Shown here piece after piece: positions 1 through 14,013 of a stretch of 64,000 nucleotides of DNA. Position numbers and translations under genes: made by a program. Within the stretch, counting starts at the first letter, position 1; every line of letters starts with the position of its first letter. The DNA is from Chrysoperla carnea (taxonomy: Eukaryota; Arthropoda; Insecta; Neuroptera; Chrysopidae), in assembly GCF_905475395.1 (NCBI RefSeq), contig NC_058337.1, forward strand, positions 102,604,368-102,668,367, written 5' to 3'. Under the pieces are notes generated by a model that had not been told where the DNA came from, did not search any database, and was given only the letters and a program-made list of their open reading frames with translations.

Positions 1-497
1 TTCGTTTAGGTTTGATGGGGATTCCCCACAAACGTTGATATAAGTAATTATTTTCATTAGTTTGTATATAAGTACTATTATATTTTTGGGGGAATACCCT
101 TTTATCTTATATTCTGACAATGCGACAATTTAAGGGGAATCCCTAAAATATGATATAACCGGATGTGACTCAAACCGTCGTAGATTAGTATACGCGTTCA
201 ATTTAAGTGATGACGTTAAGCAATTTCAATAGTAGTTGAGAATTGATTTCGGTATTTGAGAAAATATCCATTGTCCTCCATTATTTAGCTAGGCGAGAAA
301 TTAGCTTTCTAAAATTTGAGAAATAAAGATTTCGTTGTATTTTTTTTATTCGCACTCATCCTGTAGTAATTAAAATTAAAATAAGTTTAAAATGTATCTG
401 TCTATTTATAAGCTGCGTATAATATCGTCATTCGATAATTAGTTATTTAATATTTATATACATATTTGTTAGTTAGTTAATTAGTTATTGTTAAATT
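1..497. promoter_or_regulatory. 5' flank of the Tudor gene with three kappaB-like sites
   Basis: No coding exon is visible. Three G4-ATT-C4-like sites occur: GGGGATTCCCC at 17-27, GGGGAATACCC at 89-99 and GGGGAATCCC at 134-143. These fit the general Rel/NF-kappaB half-site pattern used by insect Dorsal, Dif and Relish. They lie about 350-480 bases upstream of the ATG at 498. The rest is AT-rich with no recognised element. Whether they serve the Tudor gene, a gene left of the window or nothing is unknown. Confidence 0.4.
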
Positions 498-3400
498 ATG
501 GAACAATATATTTTATCCATAATTAATAAATTAGCAACGGTTAAAATACGTAATGAATTTAATTTATGGGTGATTGAAAAACATATTCAATTTAATTGGG
601 AGAAATGGAAGATGGTAAGTTTGAATTTGTATGTGCGTCTGAGTTAAATTTAATCCGACTCGATTTAAACTGGTGAATGCTAAAAAAGAAATGAAAACTT
701 CTTACATAGCAGAGATAAAACCAAAGGATTTATGTAAAAAAACATTTTCGAAAGGAGAATTTTTAGAATGATGGCAGTTGAAAAAACAAACATTGTAGCA
801 AGAAAATGACATCAAATTGTTTGGATTAACATCTGGAACAATAATTTTTAAATTTATTATGTATATATGTTTTGTCAAACAAAAGCATCTTCGACCTTCA
901 CTACAATTCATTTAGTTCCTTCTTCAAGTTTCAAATAATTTAATTGCTTTTAAAAATCGTTAAAAATAATTATGGAAAGGGTGGGACTTTTTTGAATAAA
1001 AATATCTAATCTTATGTATATATTTATTATTTTATTTAAATAGAACACATTATTTTAAAAAGGGTGCACTTACAGTAAAACCTGCGACTGTTCTATAATT
1101 CAATTCAATATCGCTAGTTTTTCTAAAATTGTGAGCTCAAGCTGAAACTGAATATTATTTTATTGAAGCTTGAATTATATTTAAATAGATGCTTTCCTTT
1201 TTTAAAGTGTTTCATGATTCATAAATATCCCATATTCAGAAGGTATTATCATGGTTCAATTAATAATCATGTTTCATTAATATTTTTGATATATTGCATG
1301 ATTTAAAAACATTACATAAGTACATGATTATTTAATATTTTTTCTATTTTGAAAATTTTTTTAAAAAGGGAAAGCAACTAGAGTATAGGCTGATTTTTGT
1401 AAAACGTTATAAAATTTTTAACAAAAAAATCGTTGGTTCTACAAAAACTGTTTTTGCTTCATCTATGAAAACATAATTAAAAGTTGACTGTTCAAACTGT
1501 ATGCAAGATGGTTTTCGGTCAAACTTTCTAAATCTATGGATTCTAATAATTTTTGATGAGTATATTTAAAGTTTCTTATTGGATAGGCAAAAGTCAATTT
1601 CCATAACAATCGCGCAAAATCATTTGTTTATTTAGTTCAAATAGATATTATTTCAAAGGTTTGTTGAAAATACTTCTGTTAACATTGTGCTATTTGTAAT
1701 ATGTCCCAAAATAAGCGCATTTCTTGTGATTACTGTGATAAAAAAAAAAGAAGCAGAGAGAGATCTTAGAAATTGTTTGATTATATCTTATTAATAATTA
1801 TGTCAATAGGGCTTTTCATTTAAAAAATAATTCTTTTTTGTTTCGATCTGTCCGAAACAAAAGCAAATCGATGAAAAGGCCTATAATTGCATTAGACAGC
1901 GCTTTTTCTAATGTCCAAAGTGGAAACTTAAACGTTTCAGAACAGATCAGGTGTCATTTCGAACCCCAAATCTTGAAATTAGACAATTACGTTTCTATGT
2001 TGGATGAAATCTTTTAAAATGTAGAACCAACGGTTTTAAGAAGAAATCTTTACAATGCTATTCCTATGTGATGTTATGCATGTAATATACTATAAATGTT
2101 ATAAAAATAGGGAATTACGTGTGATATGGTGTCAATTTCAATGCCAATGTCTTTATTTACTTATTTGAAAATTAATTTTAGCATACATCATCAAATTCCT
2201 CATCACCAACAACGTTAAATGATACAACAAATAATAAAAAATGGTCTCCATCAGTACCTTCATCAATATTAGTATCTACGTCACGTGGTCGCGGACGTTT
2301 AGTTAGACCGTTAATACAACAACAGCCACAATCACCCACACAAACACAAGATGAACAGATTTATCAATTTAATCAGTTCAATACCAAACAGGTATGTAAC
2401 TATTTAAGGATGTTGTCTCGCTATGGGAATAGTGTCAGAAAATTCTAAATTTTTTCTATACTTATTAAGGATATTATAATACAATTACCATAAAATTCGA
2501 TTGACCGTCTCTAATTCGAGATAAATTTAATTAAAGTTTGGATAACTAACATGGAGATCATAGGAGAGGCTATGTTTTAACAAGTTTTTTTAATTCTAGA
2601 AAAAAAAAAAAACTAACCTTCAGATATTTTCAAAAAACTAACTGAACATTGATGTATTTGTTCTGAATTAAAAAAAAAAAACAAAATTATTGACCGTTTC
2701 ATTATTGAGATATAATTACTCAAAGTTAAACAATTTTATTGTTGACAGAAACGAATATTTAGAGTATATATAGTTGAAGAGAGATATCGCATTGTACATT
2801 AGAGTTAAAATTAACATATTACATATTATTTATAATTATATATTGGAATGATGCAGCTGCACTCCAAATATTAATATAAAAAGAAGGTTAATTAAATTTT
2901 TTTTCTAAATAGTTTGCAGACAGCTTACAAACAGCTACACCAACAGTAGTAAATCATGTACCAAAAACAAAGTTATTAAGTGAGAAACAGTTATGTGATC
3001 TAATGAATGAATTGCAATTAGATTATGAAATTGAATACAAAGTAATACCACGGCCACATAATCATGCACAATTATTTAATGCACAAATTAAAATTGGTCA
3101 TCATGTGCAATGTTCAACATGGCCTGATGAATTTACACTACATGATGATGCATTAGATGCTGTTTTTAAGAAAGCAATTATTGAAGTTAATAAGCAGTAA
3201 GTACATTTCTCAGTTAAATTGACCTAAATTAAAAAAATTTTGCTTTGACTAAAAATAACTCGGTCAACTTTTATACGGGAAGGTATAGGCCGCATTTTAA
3301 TTGATCAAGCGTGTGAGTGTATCGGATTGCTTACAAACATCTTATATATTATTTTTCAAGTCTGTTTTTCTGTCACATCGTGAAATATTCCTTATTCGTT

Positions 3401-6400
3401 TATCAATTTCCATGATTTATCCCTCATTTTAAAGTTTATCGTGCTGGCGGTGCATTAAAAAATGTACCGCTTAGGAAAAAAAAACTAAAGAAATAATGTC
3501 AAGATTTAATTTTGTTAATGTAATTGTTATTAAATAAAAAGAAAGTAAATTACTGTTGATCTTTATCACTTATATATTATTTCTCTAACCAAATTTTAGC
3601 CAAGGGTACCGCACTGCGGAATTCCGCACGAATTCGAACTAATTTTTGTATATTCTATTTGATACATTACTAACATTAATATATTTTACAGATATTCTTA
3701 CATACGTTTACCAATATCATCAATAAATGTAATTGGTGATCGTTTACGTCCATTAATTGCTGAACATCCTACAGGAATATGGAATGATACTATCGAAAAA
3801 TTGTATACTCAAAAATATAATGAACGTTTACCAACTAATTGGCTATGTTTAGCAAATAAATATGGAATTGCTACGGAATGTGCACCCAATGAGAAATTCA
3901 TTTTAACATTAATGGTTCGTTTTATATTTTATTTGTTTGTTTAAATAATAGGAAAATTGTTGATTAATTGAATTCTGAAATAAAATAAAATGTGATAATG
4001 ATGTCTCTCATCGATTTCTCAAACTAGGGTTTCGTTCTATTCAAATTCATAATTTCATGGTGCTCATTTTTTAAATTAAATATTAGCTTACTATTGAAAT
4101 TAAAGTTTTATGGAAGTACAAATATAATTATGTTGATTATTGTTCATAATTATATACCCTGAAGTTGGGAGAAGATGTAGAGGATTGCAAAAGCTAAAGA
4201 AAAAAGTAATTATTTAGATACCTTTTTTATGCTAACCATCCTTAAATACCAATTTTGGAGAAGCATTCTATTCCTATTTAATTTAATTATTTTTTAAATT
4301 ATAATTGTAAAATTATTTTACAGGAAGGCTATGAACATCCGTCAACAATATTACCAGCATCATTGTCAGCAACAGATGAAATTGATTTGAATAATTCAAT
4401 ATCAGCACCGATTTTACCAACACCTGATGATAATTATTTAAGTGTTGTAATTACATGTACAAATTCTACAACTGATATTGCATTCCGTATTATTGGTACA
4501 CCATTATCGGTGAGTTGAGCTCAAATTTTAAGGGTAGAATAGAAGATTCAATGTCTTTGAAAATCATTAGAATTATCTACTCTTGCTATAGTAATCTTAT
4601 TGTGATGTTTGGCTGTAAGAAATATGAACAATCAAAAAAAATATATTTTAAATAAATTATTTATTTTATATATAATTTTTATTTCATTTTTAAATTTAGG
4701 AACGTTATAGAAGATTAACCGTTGATATGGAAAAATATTATAATAAAGAAAACATCAAGCCAATCGATCTACAGAAGGTAAGTTTTAAAGGTTGTACAAA
4801 TGAGTTTATGAATTGTTAAATTTAGTGAAGCAGGAAGTTAAATCCGAATACCTCATTAAATTGGCTTTGTTGTATCCGATAGAGCGCTCAGTAAACAGAG
4901 TGAAATCTATACTTTTAGCATCCCGTTTACCGAGAAATTATTAATTTTTTTAAGAAAAAATAAATTATTTATAAAATATGGAGTATTAACTTTATTTACT
5001 GAATGCTATATCGGGAAAAACCCAGTCAGTACAATCGTCGTGATTCTGTCTATACAGTTTGTTTTGTGACAATTTTAAGTTGAAAGTGCCTTATATACTT
5101 TTGTCCAAAACCCAATAGTTAAGGAGTTATGTGCACCAGACCTAACTCCTCTTGACTATTATATTTAGGGACATATAAAAACTCGAGTATATTCAAATAA
5201 AACCACAAACTAGAGATGGCCCAGATACTGTTCAAAGAGTTACGTCTTCAATTATTAGAAGAGCAATAACTTGTTGTGAGTATTTCACTTAACAGTCTTT
5301 ACTTTATTGGTTAATTTTAATAGTGCACTTTCGACTTAAAATTGTCCAAAGAATACACTCTTAAACTATGGCCATCAAGTCACGAGACACCCTGCATATT
5401 AGAACTTCAATCCATTCTAATTGCATTCCTAAAAAATTTAATAAAATCTAAAATTAATTAAAATTAACAGATATCAGCTGGTAATTATTACGCAGTTTCA
5501 AATAATAACACATGGATGCGTGTACGTGTATTAGAACATCCTCAGTTTGTAAATAATTCAGCAGATGATTTAGAAATACTATGTTCATTTATTGATCATG
5601 GACATGAATATCCAATTAATGTTAATAATCTACATGAATTACCATATACATTCCGTTCGGTACCTGCACAAGTAAGTAATTTTGATTATCATAAATTTTA
5701 TATTCATTTATTAATCAACTATTATTTTTGTAGGCAATACATTGTAGTTTAGTTGGGTTGGAAGAATTTTCTGAAACAGAAATTGCTTTACCATATCTAG
5801 AAGATTTAATTGGAAAACATTTATTCTTAAAAGTATTTGAAGGTAAGATTCATTTTATTATTATTTGTTTTTTTATAATTCTATACAATATGTCTAAAAA
5901 TGACGAATCGTGGATAACATAGTGATAGATAAATAGTCCTACAACCAAAAGATCAATATAATACTATGAAATATTAACCACTAATAATTGTATAAGAAGG
6001 ATAAAGTAAATTTAAAATCGCAATAGGGTATTACCGTTAGTCAAAAATAAATCATGAAATTTGAAAAAAGTTAATATTTATGTAAAAATATACTTAAATA
6101 TTCTGATTTCGAGTCATAAAAGTATATTTTTCTTGTAAAATATTAAAATTCGTAATTTTTAAATTGTATATTGCGTGACCTAAAACGCGGGTAAGTCCTG
6201 CTGTAATGTCATAGCGGTATGAGTCATAGACCATCAATTAGTTCAGTGTATAATATATACATAGATAATAAGTATTTATATATATTATAATCAAATGTCT
6301 ATGAATATATATGTCAAACTTATTTGTGTTATTTCGTGTAATTATACCGATATTATGAAATAAAATTTAAGTTTTTGGCAAAAAAGCGTGAGTATTTTTC

Positions 6401-9400
6401 CGAAATAAATTTTTGGTGGCTTTTTATTAACAAAATCAACATTATGAAGTATTTTTTCAAAAATAGTATAATACCCTATTGTGAACAAGCTAATCTCCTT
6501 GTGAAGACATTTAATACTCATATATAAGTTTTTTTTGCATAGATATCGATACTTATGGTGGTTTAAGTGTTGTATTATTTGACACAACAAGTGATGAAGA
6601 TGTCAATATAAATATATCAATAATGGAAGAAGTATGTAAACAATTTATAAAAACATTAACACATAATGAAATTAAAGAAATGAATATTGTTTACGCTGAT
6701 GAAAATGGTTACGTCTATTTATTCGATATTAATACAAATGATAACATACACGATTTAATATTTATTGATTTAATGGAAAAATTACGTACTAGAATTGAAG
6801 AATCTATTTTTACAACAAAAGATGTTCAATACGTTACTAATTGTTTGAACATTCATGTAAATGATGAACATTTATATTTAGCGAAATTCACTGATGGTTC
6901 TTTTTATAGGTATATACTTTTTTTCTAATTTTTATTTTACTAATATTTTTTATTAATAACTAGCTTTACCCTACTATGCCGCTGACCGTTAAAAAAAGTA
7001 GTTTTTTCCAAAAAAAAAAAAAAAACATCTTAATAGATAGAACGAAGTCTTAAACGTACAGAGTGGGCAAAATTCGATGTTTTAATAGGGTATTTCCATA
7101 ACTATACGAGATAAAAAAAATGGATAGTAAAAGTGCCAAAAAAGTGCCTGTAGGTTGTCAAAGTTATATTCTCTTAACAACAACAACGGTATTCACATAA
7201 GTTAAAAATCGAAAAATCGAACTTGATAACTCTAAAACAACAAATGTGAGCCGGTTTTGATTGACACCAATGAACACCAATGAACTTGCCTCAAAAAAAG
7301 AGATCGAAAGAATATTATCCATTTTTTTCTATCTCGTATAGTTATGAAGATACCCTATTAAAACATCGTGTACGTTTAAGACTTCGTTCTATCTATTAAG
7401 ATGTTGTTTTTTTTTTTGAAAGCTCAAATTTGCCGTTTCTTTATAAACCCTATCTTTCTGTAGATATTTAACAAGGGCACTCATAAGACCCCATATATTT
7501 TTGATTTGATTTTTCTATGAGTGCATCAAAGTATAATCTTTCGAATGTAAGGTCAAGTTTAAGCGATTTGGATATCAAACTACCCTATTATTTAAATGTG
7601 CATTTTTTGAAATACCTGTTTGTTATTTATGAAAGAAAATACACAAGCCAGGATTATTTTAAAGTTCTACCATCTCAGTAATGAAAATTTTAAAAAGTTT
7701 TTTTTTTTTTTTTTTCAGATGCAAATTTATAGAGCTTAATCAAAGTAAAAATAGTGGAACTGTATTATTTATTGATTACGGTAATACACTAACAATTAAT
7801 TTTAATGTGGATAAAGAAAATTTATTAGAATTATCATCGTATTCACATGTTTTACTAAAAATACCACCACAATGTATCAAAGTAACTATTTATTTTGGAG
7901 TTATGATGATTTCTCTTTTAATCTGTTTTAATAAAATATATATTCTTAAATTTTTTTTAGGCAAGATTACACTATAATGTACCAAAATTACCATCAAATA
8001 TTGGTGAAAAATTAATGAAAATAATTAATACAATAAATGATCAGAATCAATCAATATTAGTTAAAGTATTAGTACCAGCTGGTGATAAACCATTTGATTA
8101 TTTACCTGTTGTTGAATTATTTACTAGAAAATGTACACAAGATGATAAAAGTTTTAATAGTAATGTTGATAACAATGATGTTGATATTAATACATTATAT
8201 TCAATTAATAAAGTATTAGGATTATTAATGAGAGAGTAAGTATTTTTTATTAGATTTAGAAGGCGATCATTATTATGCAAGCATACTTTCGATTTAGAAC
8301 CTGTTTAATACCGAAATTCTAAGAGTTACTCCACGGTTCTGTTTTTTTTTTTTTTTTTTTACATTTTTTAAGGCCTGTAAGGACCTTTTTTTTCTTAAAA
8401 GCTGCAAACTTCAATGTTCAAAAGGTTTCAGTGACGCTCGAGTTACTAGATATTTGGCATCGTGGGCTCTTCTACCATTATAAATAATTAACTTATTCAC
8501 GCATATAGTCGCTCCTTTAAATAATTAGTATGCCAATAATTAATTCAATTTATTATTAAATTATTTTTTAGACCAAAAATAGAAGAAAATAATAACAATA
8601 GTGATAATAAAATTCAAACTAAACAACAACAATCATTGTATGATTTAAAAATGTTTCCATCAAATTGTAAGCTTATTTTATTTTAATAATTATGAAAAAA
8701 CTTTTAATTTAATAAACATTTATTTTTTCTTAGCGACATTTCCATCAACTGGTGATTTACCATCACCAGATTTGCCAATGGATGGTACATATTTTGATGT
8801 AAATATACCAAGTGCTGTCAATCCATGGAATTTCTTTGTAAGTGTTTTATTTTATATTAAAGAAAACGGCTAGAGGCTCTAAAAGTGGGATTGTAATACA
8901 AAAATTTGAGTTAATCATAAGCTTTGTTCAATTTTCTATGTTGATATATGAGATATGTTTCACATGAACCGAAATTTGACATTTTCAACATTACTAGTTT
9001 TGGTTAGAATTGAAATAAAACTTCATTTAATAGAAAATGCATCTAAATTCGTCATATTTAAATGCAGAACTAACGAAAATTTATAACCTGAATATTCCAG
9101 AAATCATTTTCGTACTATCAATTACTTTTTTACCGAGAAGATATAATTTTGATATCATTATTCCAGAAATAGAACAGTGTATATTTTCAGAATTGAATGA
9201 TTAATAATGTTTATTGCTTTTGAAATTAGATTCAACCATATAAAGATGGTAAAGAATTAAAACAATGGATGCTCAATTTACAAGAATATTATAACACTGG
9301 ACCTGGTAGTAAAAAATATCAATTAACGTTAAACGATGTAAAACCTGGAGAATGTTATGTCGCCCTCCATCATCCAGACAATACATGGTATCGTGCATGT

Positions 9401-9772
9401 GTGAATCAAACAATCGATAACGATTCAATCTCAGCATTCTTTGTCGATTATGGTCAGTATGTTGTTTTAAATTTAAAACAATTGAAACCATTACATTCAA
9501 AATTTAAAAAATTACCATTTCAAGTATTAAAAGCACGTTTATCCGGTATTACACCCGTTGGACAAAAATGGTCAGTAGATGATTGTAGGATATTCCAGGA
9601 ATTAGTTGTTGGTAAACAATTCGTGTGTACGATTAAAGAGATTGGACGCGATATCTTACATGATAATGATAATGTATTATCTGTGTTTTTGATTGACACT
9701 TCCACAAATGTTGATATTCAAATTCATAGATTATTAATTCGAAAAGGTATTGCTGTACCGATCAAAACTTAG
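498..9772 (+). CDS. LOTUS/Tudor-domain protein, TDRD7/Tapas type (14 exons, 984 aa)
   Basis: Exons: 498-614, 2182-2391, 2913-3196, 3692-3914, 4324-4509, 4700-4777, 5471-5671, 5734-5842, 6543-6909, 7719-7881, 7961-8235, 8572-8666, 8734-8837, 9230-9772. All introns are GT-AG, and the 2955 nt translate without a stop. The ATG at 498 is chosen because an in-frame TAA sits at 492-494 with no AG between them. Residues 40-109 are a low-complexity linker with an RGRG motif, a possible arginine-methylation site. About 125-200 looks like a degenerate dsRBD and about 215-280 like a LOTUS/OST-HTH domain. Three Tudor domains follow at about 367-450, 560-660 and 835-910, with cores FIDHGHEY, FIDYGNT and FFVDYGQY. 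Proteins of this type bind methyl-arginine Piwi proteins and RNA in germ granules. One LOTUS plus three Tudors resembles TDRD7 without its first LOTUS copies. The family call is confident, the orthology less so. Confidence 0.88.
5000..5400 (+). mobile_element. Decayed Tc1/mariner-type transposon remnant in Tudor intron 6
   Basis: The stretch at about 5139-5195 reads PDLTPLDYY, a stop, then GHIKTRVYSNKT, the C-terminal catalytic signature of Tc1/mariner-like transposases with the usual W codon turned into TAG. It is flanked by inverted repeats at 5068-5089 and 5323-5346 (about 22 bp, near identical, GACAATTTTAAG core). The right end carries the common mariner-type edge ACACCCTGCAT at about 5388-5398. 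It is dead and internally deleted. Confidence 0.7.
7020..7412. mobile_element. MITE-like foldback element in Tudor intron 9
   Basis: The arm at about 7023-7124 is repeated inverted at about 7313-7412. Both carry CATCTTAATAGATAGAACGA and TATACGAGATA as shared blocks. The arms are about 100 bp, differ by a few changes and one short insertion, and surround a loop of about 190 bp with no reading frame. The outer ends are poly-A/poly-T. I could not define a target-site duplication. Confidence 0.75.
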
Positions 9773-10747
9773 GATCTCTCCAATGGGTTCCATTACCAAT
9801 TTAATATTGATTATTGACTAAAATAATACAAAAATAGTTTTTCCCTCTGAAAATGAGAGAAGCATAAACTCGGAACAGAGTAAAACTTTGGTAGATTGTG
9901 GTACTTATTTTATTGAATTTACCAGAGCTGCCAGTAAAGCCAATTTTTTTTTATTCCGCTGGGTCACTGAAAGTTTTCTTGATATTCAAATAATTATTTA
10001 TGTATCCAATTATATGAGGCAATCTAGAGTACAAGCTGCATACAGAAGATAACCAAATTATTCTGGTTTTGTATCCAATTATTTCATCTGACAGTCCTGG
10101 GATTTTCATAAGAAATAAGCTTGTATTATTATTTTCGATTCAATAGAAATTATCCACCAATCAAAATAGTAATTACATAATACAATACCCAATTAACTAA
10201 TAATCATTTAAAATATGAAACACTTTTCAATTGATGCCGTCGAATTTGGTGGAAAACGGGATCTTAATACAACAAACTATTAGTGAGTTAATATTTTTTT
10301 TGTTAATTTTTGTTTCGTTTGTTTTTTTGTTTATTTTTTATGCGTTTTTATTTAATTTAAAAAAAGTATAAATTAAATAAAATAAATAACCATTTGTTAC
10401 TAATTTAATAACTAATTAAAGACTGTTTTATAGTGAACGTTATATTTATATATGATATGTTACTGCTATAATTATATTATTTTTTTAATTGTATATCTAG
10501 AGTTTATTCCATCAAGAATGAGTTTTTTCACCACTTGAATGTCAATTGTTCTTTGTTGTGACTATAGTACAATGAAACTAAATATCTAAAAGGAAAAAAG
10601 TTATTACATCTTTGAAATTTTCCACAGTAGTTTATTAGGTTGTAAAAACTTCGCACAAAAAAATCGGCCACTAGGAGGATGCTTAACTCCCTTTTTTTTG
10701 GCGGGAGAGGGGGGGGGGGGTTAACGGCTTCAATCAAATGGAAAAGT

Positions 10748-10875
10748 ATCCATCTTGTAAACCGTTAGTGATAGAACAAAAGTTTAAATGTAAAAGTTAT
10801 TCCTTATAAAAAAAATTAACTATTTATATTAGAAATATTTTTTCAAAAACATCACTGTTAACCCATGAGGAAATT
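10748..10875 (-). repeat. Short fragment of recurrent repeat family 1
   Basis: It matches the block that runs CATCTTGTAAACCGTTAG, GATAGAACAAAAGTTTAAAT and ACATCACTGTT in the longer copies at 27.9-28.4 kb and 57.2-58.2 kb. It is degenerate and interrupted. Confidence 0.6.
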
Positions 10876-11429
10876 ATGACAAAACTTTGGTGTCTATTTT
10901 CTCCAAAAATATGAAAGGTAGGGAGTTGAAAATTTACATGTAACTTCAACTAGTGGCATTGTGAAACATTCTCGAAAAACGAAACTTTTTTTTACAACCC
11001 AATAAACAACTGTGGGAAACTTCAAAGATTCAACACTTTTTTCTTAATTACTATGATTTGTTATTTAATTTTGTTGTGCTACTACGCCGACTGTAGTAAA
11101 CACCAGGAAATCTAGTCTAATTTCGGTTTTAATGTTCCTTAGTAAAAAACAAACAAATTAACCATGTTGTTCGCCTGCCACAGATTTTTTTCAGAATCTT
11201 ATATAGATGTGAAGTTCAAAAGTCGCTAGAAGAGCATATTGAGAAGTAAAAAAAATGTCAAATGAAAGGGATATGTCCTGAAGGGGATATATTTTAACAA
11301 AATGCATAATACAGCCCAGAGAAATGCTCATCTTAATTTGAATAGTTCATCTTTATCTTTAAAAGAAGGTAGTTTAGAAAAATCAGAAAAAAAATCAACA
11401 CTGACCATTGTTTAGGATACGATACAAGG

Positions 11430-11660
11430 ATTTAATACAAATTGCTCATATATTGCCATCAGTCTTTTTCACACAGTTACGTCATTACGCTACTTGGCAG
11501 TATGGAAAATATTGTCATAATGCGGTTTTTTCCTTGTAGCTCTTTTCAAACTGAACCAATTTTCTTGAAACGTAGCTAAGAGAACTTTCCATTAAATTAC
11601 CTTTCAAACAGAAAACAATTAAAATCGGTTCAGCCGTTTAGGAGCTACGATGCCACAGAT
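11430..11660. repeat. Retroelement tail fragment
   Basis: It contains AAAATCGGTTCAGCCGTTTA followed by GGAGCTACGATGCCACAGA. This sequence type closes many arthropod non-LTR and related repeats. No coding sequence remains. Confidence 0.45.
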
Positions 11661-12722
11661 AGGGTGAGTTTACTACGGTCGGCTTTCTTGGTCGGATTCG
11701 CCGAACTATATCCGAAATTTAAAAGATAATTAAAAATGATAATTTATATTTGTTTCATTATAAAAGCAATAATTATTAAAGATTATTTAAAATAAATAAA
11801 AACCAATAACCTGGCTTTCAATTTTGATATTTTATTATTGAAAAGATTGAATGTAAGAAAAGTTTTTTTTTTTTTTTTTTTTTTTTTAATATTTGAACAA
11901 ATATGAAGATTGAATAATTCAAAGATTGTGTGTATACAATTATTTTATAGACATTTCTTCCCACCTTTTAAAAAATAGACTGATCAACTTAAAAAAAAGA
12001 TTTAATTTTAAAAGGCTCATTCTTGTCGGAATTAACCCTATAAGAAGATAACTATATATAACGTGATAGATTTGATAAGCGACAATGCTTGGAAAGTTAA
12101 AAGAAGGTCCACAGATAAAAACATAGATGTTAAGAAAAATTGAATAAAAGCTGCATTCAGATTAACACAGCGATAAGTAAGTGCATGTGCAATTTCCAAT
12201 TATCTTTCGTAGTTTCGCATCAATTTAGAGGCGGCAAACTATTCATCAATCATGAAATTTGCTCAGTTAATCGTCGTTGAGTTAGCCTTAATGCAGTGAT
12301 TGATTCTTGGTAGAAATTAAATATAAAACTCGTAATGATGTTTCGCCATCTTTTATGAAATATTACTATTATGATTAGCGAAATAGAGTATATAAACATC
12401 TGTGGATAAATAAAATTATGTTATTTTTTTATTTTAAAAAAATTAAAAAAATGTAAAAAAAATGTTAAATATTTGAATTAATTCATATTGAAATGATTTA
12501 ATTATTTATTATTTATGTATTTCATTCCTATTTATTTAATATTTAGAATTCATTCCAAAAATTTAACTAGAATTTGAAATTTATCCTAGTAAAGTTTGTT
12601 TAACATGATCCTTTTTTTTTATTCAATATTGACAAGCTCTCTAATCACTGATTATAATGTATTCTACTCAACTTAAATCAAGTTTATTTAGTAGTGATTA
12701 TGTTATGCATACTTTACAGGAA

Positions 12723-12914
12723 ATATATAGGGTGATTTGTATAAACAAATAAGACGTTTAAAATTAGTGATTTAATAAAATTCACTCTCAACAAAAGTTT
12801 TTGTTGAAATTTAGTTTTCACACAAAGTTATAATTTGTTTATTGAAATTTAATTGATTTACGGTAAAAATTTCATTAGTTGCCCGTTCTTGTCATATAAT
12901 CATCCTATATATAT
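12723..12914. mobile_element. Possible small inverted-repeat element
   Basis: The left end ATATATAGGGTGATTTGTAT is matched imperfectly in inverted form by the right end near 12895-12914 (ATAATCATCCTATATAT). The interior is AT-rich and non-coding. A TATAGGGTGATCTGTATAA start also occurs alone near 17934. Confidence 0.4.
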
Positions 12915-14013
12915 TTAATAAAATGTTATTAAGAATTGAAGCATCTTTATTTTAAAATGAAAGAATATATTGTGTTTTTAAAACGTATATTGATTATTTT
13001 ATTTAAAAATACATGTAAAATATCTACAAGTGTTTGTTTGATCTATTACAAATCGTTCGAAACAAAAAATCCTTCTACCTCCTGAAAATCGTCTTCCAGT
13101 CCTGATATATACTTGATTTTGTTAGTACTACAATACCCCTTTCCCCATTAATTGAAGTTTTTTCTATCGGTCGTATCGATTATGTTATTCGTTCAATCAA
13201 CAATATTAAATTTCAAAAATGCCCCTTAATGATCAATAATTATTCATTATTTTAATAGTTATTACATAATTTTCAAAATTTCTATGAATAATGGATTCTT
13301 AAGAAACTGACAGACCTGATTCTAAAAATGCACTGAGATTGGATCAAAACTATCTCCAACCCAACACTAAATTAAGCTTTTTTTAAATGTTTTGCTTCAA
13401 AACTATCTTTACTCACAACGAGTTTGTTTTCAAAAATTTGTTTTTCTACCACATGGTATTAACTTTTAATAATTACAAATAATCATTGCAATCATTGTTA
13501 GTTAAACAGGTTAGTTAATGGTGTGGATCATCCTTGTATGCTCGGAAACAGGAAATAATCAACCATCGTGTATTAACTTTAACATTTTATTTTATAAATA
13601 TGTATACAATATTGTTGATAATTCAAAATTATCGATATCATTTCATTAAAACTATCGATGAATCCAATAATATATTTTTTATAATTTAATTATTAAGGGC
13701 AATCGAATCGTGACAGGTTGTATCTATTTTGATTCGAATGATCATTTTTGATAACAACACCGCATCTGCTAAATACTTGTTTGAAGATAACTTGTTTTTG
13801 ATTACTTTTGAGATCCCAGATCCCAAAGTTAGGTATGAGATTAAAGTTGTTAGTTTTTGGGGAAAATTAATTGTGTAATAATTGGGGTTGGTGTATAGAC
13901 TTATTGAATATCGATAATTTTAATGGAATGTTTAACTTTTTTTGTATCGTATTAATCACATACATGATCATAAGATGACGAACAAATTATAAATAATAAT
14001 TAAAATTAGAAAA

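Larger units (their letters stand above)
9773..14013. other. Intergenic, repeat fragments only
   Basis: I find no coding exon. A 12-bp G run lies near 10709-10720. A fragment of the recurrent family found at 27.9 and 57.2 kb is at about 10750-10875. A tail with AATCGGTTCAGCCG is at about 11430-11660, typical of insect retroelement 3' ends. A possible small inverted-repeat element is at 12723-12914. The rest is AT-rich sequence without recognisable content. Confidence 0.6.
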
